NCBI GenBank assembly: GCA_028281205.1 | Contig: JANQKJ010000299.1 | Location: forward strand, 1-9,535 | Source: Gammaproteobacteria bacterium | GTDB taxonomy: Bacteria > Pseudomonadota > Gammaproteobacteria > UBA4575 | Direction: 5' to 3' | Length of the DNA stretch: 9,535 bases | Shown: positions 1 to 7,400 of the stretch, one piece after another | Layout of the letters: every line of letters starts with the position of its first letter | How positions within the stretch are numbered: position 1 is the stretch's first letter | Position numbers and translations under genes: made by a program | The notes under the pieces: model-generated | What the model was told of the DNA's origin: nothing | The model's input: the letters and a program-made list of their open reading frames with translations, nothing else | Databases searched by the model: none

Positions 1-48
1 CTAAAGCATAAAATAATTATTAAGTTAAACCACTTTAATTGTTCCAGT

Positions 49-78
49 ACCTGTCTCTGCGCTAAATGAGAGGCAGGT
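49..78. repeat. Imperfect hairpin in the leader region
   Basis: Positions 49-58 pair with 69-78 to give a 10-bp stem with one G-T wobble and a 10-nt loop. No T-run follows on either strand, so it does not look like a standard intrinsic terminator. It lies inside a short minus-strand open stretch (144-25). Function unknown. The structure is plain in the sequence but could be chance. Confidence 0.35.
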
Positions 79-148
79 CTCAAATTTCCCTTCTGGCGCG
101 TAAAGTTTAGACCAATCAGTCGCGCATAAATAATCGTCTATCGGTTAA

Positions 149-178
149 TTGACTCCAATTTCTTCGCCTTAGTATTAA
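149..178 (+). promoter_or_regulatory. Candidate sigma70-like promoter for the pil-chp operon
   Basis: TTGACT at 149-154 matches the -35 consensus at five of six positions. TATTAA at 173-178 matches the -10 at four of six, with an 18-nt spacer. Transcription would start near 185 and give a leader of about 80 nt before pilG. The region is AT-rich, so other weak matches exist, for example TTGTCA at 212-217, which has no good -10 and would leave no room for a leader. This is inference from sequence pattern only. Confidence 0.35.
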
Positions 179-196
179 TGTGTCATTTGAGTTTGC

Positions 197-218
197 ATGG
201 CAATTAATTAATTGTCAT
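197..218. promoter_or_regulatory. AT-rich inverted repeat, possible operator
   Basis: CAATTAATTAATTG (201-214) is a perfect 14-bp palindrome. After one mismatched pair (200/215) the symmetry resumes with ATG at 197-199 and CAT at 216-218. It lies downstream of the candidate promoter and about 46 nt before the pilG start, where a dimeric regulator could bind the operon leader. I do not recognise it as the site of a known regulator, and AT-rich DNA produces such palindromes by chance fairly often. Confidence 0.3.
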
Positions 219-263
219 CAAATATATGGATATTAAATAATTAATCTAAGGATATGGGCTGGT

Positions 264-1112
264 ATGCAGAATAAGACATTTGTGATTGGTGCCTACGGCA
301 TTGAGTCGAAAGATATGCTTGTTCTTGAGAGGATATTTAAGATCACAGAAGGACGTACACGATCTTATAAAATTCAAAATAACGAGATTAATGAAAACAA
401 AGATATTGCGATGGTTAATGTCTCAAATAGAGATGCCATTAAACAATGGGGTTCGGAAAATTTAGATTCGAACGGTGAACCTACTTGTCCAACATTATTA
501 GTAGGCAAAGTGAGACCAAAGAACGATCGTTTTCGTTTCACACCGATTCCATTTTTTGCCACACGTGTTTTGAAGTCGTTAGATGAAATTACTGTTGAAG
601 ATCTTAAGTATACTCCTGAGATTACTATTGACGATGTTGCAAAAAATAAAGAATTAGAAACACAAAGTGAAAGAGCCGCTGCAGGAGGATTGAATCAACA
701 ACAAGTTGTATCCATTGCTGAAAAGAGTAGTTCTGCGCAAGCAAATAACAAGCGTGCAGTATTGGTTGTTGATGACAGCCTGCCTGTTAGACAAGCATTA
801 GAAATGAAATTGACTATGATGGACTATCAAGTGCAATTAGCTACTAATGGTCAGCAAGCAATCGAGCTTATCGAGAAAAATAATTACGATTCAGTTTTTC
901 TGGATGTAATCATGCCAGGGGTTGATGGATATGAAGTATGTAAACGCATTAAACGCAATAAAAGGACAAAGCATATTCCGGTAATTATGTTAACGAGTAA
1001 ATCGTCACCATTTGACAAAGTAAAAGGCAAGCTAGCTGGCTGCGACTCTTATTTAACTAAGCCGGTTGAACATGAAGAATTCCAAAAAGTGGTATCTGGA
1101 TATCTTGGATAA
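264..1112 (+). CDS. pilG: PilG-like twitching motility response regulator with extra N-terminal domain
   Basis: This is the first gene of the pil-chp operon. Its product should accept phosphate from ChpA and promote pilus extension, as PilG does in related systems. The C-terminal receiver spans about residues 164-282: acidic pocket D170-D171, phospho-acceptor D214 in the LDVIMPGVDGYE context, switch T244, and K266-P267. Canonical PilG is a receiver of roughly 130 residues, whereas this protein has 282. Residues 1-109 form an additional alpha/beta-looking region with hydrophobic strands (IAMVNV near 48-53, TLLVG near 77-81) ending in TRVLKSLDEI near 100-109. This resembles a receiver fold that has lost its phospho-acceptor Asp (N52 lies near that point). 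A low-complexity linker fills 110-163. The start at 264 has AAGGA at 248-252, 11 nt upstream. The pilG assignment rests on operon position and the receiver; the N-terminal role is unknown. Confidence 0.85.
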   Translation: MQNKTFVIGAYGIESKDMLVLERIFKITEGRTRSYKIQNNEINENKDIAMVNVSNRDAIKQWGSENLDSNGEPTCPTLLVGKVRPKNDRFRFTPIPFFATRVLKSLDEITVEDLKYTPEITIDDVAKNKELETQSERAAAGGLNQQQVVSIAEKSSSAQANNKRAVLVVDDSLPVRQALEMKLTMMDYQVQLATNGQQAIELIEKNNYDSVFLDVIMPGVDGYEVCKRIKRNKRTKHIPVIMLTSKSSPFDKVKGKLAGCDSYLTKPVEHEEFQKVVSGYLG

Positions 1113-1150
1113 TGAGTTGAGAATGTATTAAGTGTATAGGAGAAAAATTT

Positions 1151-1513
1151 ATGTCTAATAAAATTCTCGTTGTAGATGATTCACCTGCGGATTTGCAGAA
1201 CATTAAGTCAATTGTTTCTAATGCAGGCCATACAGTAATTACTGCGTCATCTGGTAAAGAGGCAATTACAAAGGCCAAAGAAATGCATCCAGATATGATT
1301 TTTATGGATGTAATTATGGAGAATACAGATGGCTTCGAAGCCTGCCGGGAAATTATATCTGACCGCGATACAAAAAATATCCCTATTGTGTTTGTTAGTT
1401 CTAAATGCCAGAAAGCAGACCGTGTCTGGGCTGAACTGCAAGGGGGTAAAGCATTAGTTGGTAAGCCATATACCGAAGCAGAAATCGTTGAACAGATAAA
1501 TGCTTATAGCTAG
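1151..1513 (+). CDS. pilH: PilH-like single-domain response regulator
   Basis: A stand-alone CheY-like receiver of 120 residues, the usual PilH length (about 121). In the Pil-Chp system PilH is the second output of the kinase, thought to oppose PilG, favour retraction or act as a phosphate sink. The acidic pair is D9-D10, the phospho-acceptor D53 (FMDVIM), the switch hydroxyl S83 or S84, and the conserved lysine K105 followed by P106. The DRVWAELQGG stretch near 90-99 matches the KVWG-RQGA region typical of PilH rather than PilG. Two departures stand out: the usual proline after the phospho-site (MP-G) is replaced by MENTDG, and the usual YLTKP reads LVGKP. A strong Shine-Dalgarno sequence (AGGAGA, 1138-1143) lies 7 nt before the ATG. 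The gap after pilG is 38 nt. Confidence 0.88.
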   Translation: MSNKILVVDDSPADLQNIKSIVSNAGHTVITASSGKEAITKAKEMHPDMIFMDVIMENTDGFEACREIISDRDTKNIPIVFVSSKCQKADRVWAELQGGKALVGKPYTEAEIVEQINAYS

Positions 1514-1521
1514 TTAAACAA

Positions 1522-2064
1522 ATGAGTACCATTGATTCAATCAAAAATGCTTTATTTTCGTCATTAGGCAATAAGCCTAAAAATGAAGACTTGGTTATAC
1601 CTGTTGATGGTTATTCAGAAGAAGATGAAGACCGTGCTAAAAAGCGTTTTTATGGTTTTAAAGTAAATGATATAGGCTTATTGCTTGATGCAGATATACG
1701 CAGCGAAGTAATCAATCATTCAGCGATTACACCTATTCCACTAATGCCTAAGTGTATTAAAGGCTTATGCAATGTCAGGGGTAATTTGGTTCCTGTATAT
1801 GACTTATATGAAAAATTTGGTCTCAGTAAGACAGAGTCAACAATAGACAACAAAAAGATTCTTGTGCTGGATGAGAATCAAGACATGGCAGGCATAGAAA
1901 TCGACGAGATGATAACGACATTAGAGTTTGATGAGCAAGATATGCAGAATGGCATCAAAACTGATAATGAAATTATAAATCAGCTAATTACATATAGTTA
2001 TAAAGAAAATGGGAATAATTGGTTTGGGTTTGATCACAAACAAATGTTCCATATTGTTGAGTAA
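1522..2064 (+). CDS. pilI: PilI-like CheW-type adaptor
   Basis: A CheW-domain protein of 180 residues, close to Pseudomonas PilI (about 178), expected to bridge the receptor PilJ and the kinase ChpA at the inner membrane. The core CheW signature is GLCNVRGNLVPVYDL at residues 81-95, equivalent to G-x-x-N-x-R-G-x-x-x-P-V-x-D-L. The preceding segment (IPLMPKCIKGL) and following strands (KKILVLDE, MAGIEIDEM) fit the beta-barrel subdomains. The N-terminal 40 or so residues are charged and probably flexible. The ATG lies 8 nt after the pilH stop with no clear Shine-Dalgarno sequence, so translation is probably coupled to pilH. There is no nearby in-frame alternative Met, which supports this start. 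Confidence in a CheW protein is very high; the name pilI follows from synteny. Confidence 0.9.
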   Translation: MSTIDSIKNALFSSLGNKPKNEDLVIPVDGYSEEDEDRAKKRFYGFKVNDIGLLLDADIRSEVINHSAITPIPLMPKCIKGLCNVRGNLVPVYDLYEKFGLSKTESTIDNKKILVLDENQDMAGIEIDEMITTLEFDEQDMQNGIKTDNEIINQLITYSYKENGNNWFGFDHKQMFHIVE

Positions 2065-2106
2065 ATTCTAAAGCTAAAAATACCAGGGAAGTAAAGGGGA
2101 AGTAAA

Positions 2107-4356
2107 ATGTTTAAGTTAACATTGTTAGATAATCTTGAAATTAAAAACAAGCTAGTGGCGCTGTTCTCAGCTGTCATTATTGGTTTTTTGGTTTTAGGTG
2201 TTACTTATTGGCTTGGTGTTAAAGCATCAAGTGATGCTGAAAAAAGATCGTCTGCATTTATTGAGTACCAGGAGCTAGTTAATCAGGCACAGGCAAATTA
2301 TTTGAAACTCAGACGTTATGAAACTGATTTTACACTAAGTATTTCTGGGTCCACTGGTAGAACATATAACGATGCCCCTCTAGAGAGTCATAAAAAACAT
2401 GTTAAAGAACTTGAGCAAGTAATGCAGAAGCTTGCTACTGTTGCGCCTCAGGTGGATGGATATACGCAGACAATTACTGCTAATCTGGAAGATGCGGATA
2501 CTAAAGATTATATTCAAAATTTAGTAGAGCAATCATCAGATGTAGTAAATAACTACAGCTTATCTTTTGGTGATATTGTAAAGTTCCAGCGCATAGTTGG
2601 ATTTACTGATAATGATGGTTTAAGAAATCAGGTTAATGGAATTGCTACACAGTTAGAAAAAAGCTTAGTTAGAATTGGTGACTCTACAATGTTGGGTTAT
2701 TTAGGTTTAATGCGTGATAATCAGAATCACATCATGCAGTCAATCGACTTAACGCAAGCATATGAGGATCTAAAGTCAACAGCGAATAATGATTTTAAAC
2801 AATATCTAAATAAGTCAAATGCTTCTGGTGAGGAGAGAATCAATTTATCTACATATATTGATCAATATGTATCAGGCATAAGCGCTATCGTAGCAAATAA
2901 GCGTCGTGCCAATGAATACACCGAGCTTTATGACTTTATGCTGGGACCAATATTTAATGAAATGACGCAGTCGTCACAAAATCGTATTCAACAAAATAAG
3001 GTCGCATTGGCAGTAGAGTCTAGTCGCTTAACAACAGTTTTCATAGCTTCTATCGTATTTGTAGGAGCATTATTGTCGGCGATTCTATTTGTATTTGGAC
3101 GCAGTTTAGTGAATCCGATTCAATCATTGCAGTCAACTATTCATGAGGTTAACCAAGGTCGACTAGATGTTCGTAGTCACATTCATCGCGATGATGAGTT
3201 AGGCCAGTTATCTACTGCTTTTGATACTCTGCTTGATGAGAAAGTGTCACAATTATCCGAAGCTGAAAAAGAAAACGACCAGCTCAATGAATCAATTGTA
3301 GAATTACTTAAGTCTGTTGCTCAGTTAAGTAAGAAAGATTTCACCACGCGAGTACCAGTGTTTGAAGATGTAACTGGTGCTGTTGGTGACTCCTTGAATT
3401 TGCTTGCAAAAGAAACTGGTGAGGCACTTAGTGAAGTACGCACTATTTCTATGAAAGTCGCAAAAGTCTCTACTCAAGTGAGAGACCAAGCGAACATGGT
3501 AATGGGTGAAACACGTAAAGAACGTAAACAAGCTGAAAACGCTATGAATGAAATACGCGTTGCCTCTAGCGCTATGCAAAAAATATCTAATGATGCGCAA
3601 GAAGCAAATAAGCAGGCAGATAGCGCGTTCGATAATACACAAGTTGCGTTAGATACAGTAAATGAGTCTGTACAAGGTATTAATAGTATTCGCGACACTA
3701 TCAGTGAAACAGAAAAGCGTATTAAACGCTTAGGAGAGCGTTCCCAGGAAATTACCGGGATTGTTAACTTGATTAATGGTATCTCGGAAAGAACTCATAT
3801 TTTGGCATTGAACGCAAGTATGCATGCAGCATCTGCAGGTGAAGCAGGGCGCGGTTTCGCAGTAGTTGCTGATGAGGTTCAACGTCTTGCTGAAAACGCA
3901 CGTGAGGCAACTAAAGAAATTGCCACCTTGGTAACAAATATTCAAGTGGAAACTGGGGATACTGTGGTTGCAATGAATGATGTGATTACGCAGGTAGCCA
4001 ATGGAACCGAATTAGCTTCCAAGGCAGAAAATGCCATGCTCATGACACAGGCTTCGACTAAGGAACTGGTAGATGCAGTTGAACTGATAGCTCATAGTTC
4101 AAAGTCGCAGGCTAAAGCGTCAAGTGGCTTGCTTGAACGTGCTAACGAGATTGTAGAAAGTACACGGCAGACCGATAAACATATGAAGCAGCAGTCTGTG
4201 AATACGGAATTATTGGGTAGGTATTCTAAAAACCTTGTTCAAACAGTAAGTGAATTTAAATTATCTCTTGGTAAGCAGCAGGTGCCAGTTGAAACCACGC
4301 CTGTTGATGAATTAGAGAAAGAATTGGATATCGATTTGCTGGCAAGTAATCAATAG
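2107..4356 (+). CDS. pilJ: PilJ-like methyl-accepting chemotaxis receptor
   Basis: An inner-membrane chemoreceptor of 749 residues, somewhat longer than typical PilJ (about 680). Order of parts: short cytoplasmic N-terminus, TM1 (about 16-37), periplasmic sensor of roughly 270 residues, TM2 (about 310-330), HAMP (about 332-384), a second HAMP-like stretch typical of PilJ (about 404-440, containing KKDFTTRVPVFEDVTGAVGD), then a long coiled-coil signalling hairpin. The kinase-contacting tip lies near 561-596, with THILALNASMHAASAGEAG followed by GRGFAVVADEVQRLAE; the THILALNASMHAA form is characteristic of PilJ rather than general MCPs. An acidic tail of about 25 residues follows the signalling domain and has no NWETF-type tether for CheR/CheB. 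A strong Shine-Dalgarno sequence (AGGGGA, 2095-2100) lies 6 nt before the ATG. It should signal through PilI to ChpA. Confidence 0.95.
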   Translation: MFKLTLLDNLEIKNKLVALFSAVIIGFLVLGVTYWLGVKASSDAEKRSSAFIEYQELVNQAQANYLKLRRYETDFTLSISGSTGRTYNDAPLESHKKHVKELEQVMQKLATVAPQVDGYTQTITANLEDADTKDYIQNLVEQSSDVVNNYSLSFGDIVKFQRIVGFTDNDGLRNQVNGIATQLEKSLVRIGDSTMLGYLGLMRDNQNHIMQSIDLTQAYEDLKSTANNDFKQYLNKSNASGEERINLSTYIDQYVSGISAIVANKRRANEYTELYDFMLGPIFNEMTQSSQNRIQQNKVALAVESSRLTTVFIASIVFVGALLSAILFVFGRSLVNPIQSLQSTIHEVNQGRLDVRSHIHRDDELGQLSTAFDTLLDEKVSQLSEAEKENDQLNESIVELLKSVAQLSKKDFTTRVPVFEDVTGAVGDSLNLLAKETGEALSEVRTISMKVAKVSTQVRDQANMVMGETRKERKQAENAMNEIRVASSAMQKISNDAQEANKQADSAFDNTQVALDTVNESVQGINSIRDTISETEKRIKRLGERSQEITGIVNLINGISERTHILALNASMHAASAGEAGRGFAVVADEVQRLAENAREATKEIATLVTNIQVETGDTVVAMNDVITQVANGTELASKAENAMLMTQASTKELVDAVELIAHSSKSQAKASSGLLERANEIVESTRQTDKHMKQQSVNTELLGRYSKNLVQTVSEFKLSLGKQQVPVETTPVDELEKELDIDLLASNQ

Positions 4357-4407
4357 ACCAAACACTCTATTTGCATAATTTGAAATTGAGCCAAGGATGA
4401 AGTTCAA

Positions 4408-7400
4408 ATGCAAAAAATTGATCAAGAGAAGCTAGCTGAATTTACTCACCAACTTTCAGAGTTTCAAACAGAGGCAAATAAAACTGCCTGTGTTGATGTA
4501 TATGATCGTTTTACTATTAGTAAATTAGAAGATCATGTGGTTGATCTTTATCAGTTGTCGATTGACGCTTCACACCAAGGCCTGCAATTTCTCTGTCAAC
4601 ATATGAGAGATAATATCCGTGATCACTCGATCACTGGAACTAATATCTCTGATGAGGAGTTTGCCTTAATGGCAGAATGGAAAAGCTTAGTTAAGGCATA
4701 TTTAGTTAATAACGACAACCCGCAAGTAGTTGAAGCCCTGGCTACTAACCTAGCAAAGCCAGGCTGGGTGTCTCCGCTTAGTGAAACAGATAATAAACAT
4801 GCTGTTTTAGTTTTATTAGATCGCGAACAAGAAGAAACATTAGCAAATGAAGCTGAATTAGCTCAGCATGATCAAGCAATTGATACTGAATTCGATGCAT
4901 TTATGCAGGAATCGAATTCAAGCCTGGCTGATGTTTTTGAGTCATCTGATGATGATTCAATAGATGAAGAAAATATTAATGATATAGAAGCCATGTCATC
5001 TTTATTAGAAGATGATGAACCGTCACTAGCAGAATGTTTTGCAGACCTAGCAGAGGATGAAAAAGATAGTGATGTTAACGATAGTGCGGACTCAGACTCT
5101 CAGGACCCTATCGAGGCACAGGAACCAAAGATAAAACAAAGTTTACAAGCGCATGAAGAAGTAGAAGAAATTTATGTTTCCAGTGAAGAGCTATCACAAA
5201 TTAAACAACCGCCAGAAATTACTAATTCAGAACCTGCCTTTATTGAGGCTGATGTTGAAGAGCATGATCCAAACTTGGAAAAGGATGAAGCACATGCGGA
5301 AGCAGAGCTTGTCAAAGACGAATTCAATAAAAATGAAGATGTTGAAAAAGTAGATGTTTCCGACGAGGAGCTGGCTGAGATTAAAGAACCACAGGTCGAT
5401 GCGGTAGAAAATGATTTATTTGGCGGAAGTTCTGAACATGAAGAAAGTGAATTTAGCGAGGAAGTTGCTAAACAATCACTTGCTGAACAGGCAGCTATTC
5501 ACTTATCCGATGCGCAAGAACAAGAAAAAATAGAAGTCTCCGAAGAAGAATTAGCTGAGATAGATGAGCAAGCCAAACCTTCATTACAAGATGATCTATT
5601 CGTTGAAGATTCAGGTCATGAGGAATCAGAATACAGCGAAGAGTTTGATAAAGATTTTTCAGCGGCTGAAGCAGCTATTAAGTTATCAGATGAACAAGAG
5701 CCAGAAAAAGTAGATGTTTCTGCAGAAGAACTGGCAGCAATAGATGAACAAGACAAATCTTCACTAGAAGATGATCTATTCGTTGAAGATTCAGGTCATG
5801 AGAAAGTGGAATACAACGAAGAGTTTGATAAAGATTTTTCAGCAGCTGAAGCAGCTATTGAGTTATCAGATGAATCGGAACCTGAAAAAGTAGATGTTTC
5901 TGCAGAAGAATTGGCGGCAATAGAATCACCAGCTAAATCTTCTTTAGAAGAAGAACTTTTCGTTGCAGATACTGAGGGCGCTGAGTCTGAGTACAATCAA
6001 AAGTTTGACGAAGATTTATCAATAGCTGAATCGGCTATTCAGCAAGACAGCACTGGCGAAACTCATGACATGAGTATTGCTGAGGAAGCTATTGCGAGTG
6101 TAGAAACTCGCTCTGATCAATATGCGGATGCCAGTAATTTTGTTGATACTGTGACCGAGAAAATAATGCCTGCCTCAGAACAGTCAGAAGCAGTATCTGA
6201 AGAAAAAAGCGTTGAATCTGAGCAACAAGTAAGTAATACGGCTGTAGAAACCGTCTATATTGAACCGGTTGAAGAAAAAGAAGACAAATCAAGAAGTATT
6301 ATAGAAGCATATGTTGATGTTATTTCAAATAAGAACAACCATAGCAAGCCTAACGAATTAGAGCAGGAACTCATAGAAGAACCGGTTATTGAAGATGCAC
6401 CGTTTGAGCTAGAACCGATTGAAGATATATTAGAAAAATATTCTGATTGGTCTGAAGAGCAAAAGGAATTACTCAGCCTTATATTGTCTGAAGTGAATGA
6501 TGTTATTGAGCAACAAGATGAAACATTAACTGTATTGCATGATACATCACCCCATGAAGAGTCAGTATTGGAAATGGTTTCTCTCTATGCGGAGCAAATA
6601 GAACGCATGGGATCTGCTGCTGAGATGGTTGGTCTGGATGCATTGCAGAAACTGTGTGAACTCATCGGGTTTCATTTTGGTGATTTAGTTCGGTCTAGCA
6701 CTGAGATGATTGTTAAGTCAGAGGAGCGCATCAGAAAATGGCCTTTTGTGATCTACAACTATCTCAAAGATATATATAACGAAACTGCTCATCAAGAAGC
6801 TATTGACTATATTTCACACGATGACTGGGCAAGAACTATTCGTGAAGATATTAAATCTGAGCTCAAACAAGCTTTCTCTCAATCAACCATATTAATTGAG
6901 CATGATGAAGATGATCAGCGTCTGACCACTGCTACTGAAGACCATGTAGATATTAGTGTGCCACCAGATGTGCAGGCAGAGTTATTAGACGGACTTCTGC
7001 AGGAGTTGCCGCATCAAACGGAAGAGTTTTCATCGGCAATTCAGGAACTGGTCAATGAAGACTACCTTAATCAACTGGAAGTAGCCCAACGAATTGCGCA
7101 TACAATTAAAGGAGCTGCAAATACCGTAGGTATTGTCGGTGTTGCAACGCTTACACACCAATTAGAAGATATTCTTCAAGCATTATTAAAAGCACAAACA
7201 AAGCCGAGCCATGGGTTACACAGTGCCTTGGTTGATGCATCTGATTGCCTGGAGCAAATGACAGAATACTTATTGGACCAGGGCGATCGTCCGGATGGTT
7301 CTGTACAAACTCTGCAAGTCATATTGGATTGGGCAAATTATATTGATGAGTTTGGTGCACCACAGAATGATGATTCACAGTTGCCTGCAAATGCAAAACA

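Noticed and set aside
66..110. Fourteen-codon plus-strand open frame in the leader.
   Set aside because: It has no ribosome binding site, is very short, and its composition gives no support.
254..274. Six-codon open frame (ATG at 254) overlapping the pilG start, as a possible leader peptide.
   Set aside because: AAGGA ends only one base before this ATG, too close for initiation; the pilG ATG at 264 fits better.
3325..3698. Minus-strand open frames opposite pilJ.
   Set aside because: They are antisense shadows of the conserved pilJ signalling domain, with Cys/Phe/Ile-rich translations and no start signals.
5796..5996. Minus-strand Ser-rich open frame opposite the chpA repeats.
   Set aside because: It is the complement of the Glu/Ala/Ser-rich repeat coding sequence; the serine richness is a by-product of the repeat.
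5164..6063. The regularly spaced repeats as a CRISPR-like array.
   Set aside because: The whole 180-nt unit repeats, stays in frame within chpA, and diverges like coding sequence; there are no unique spacers.
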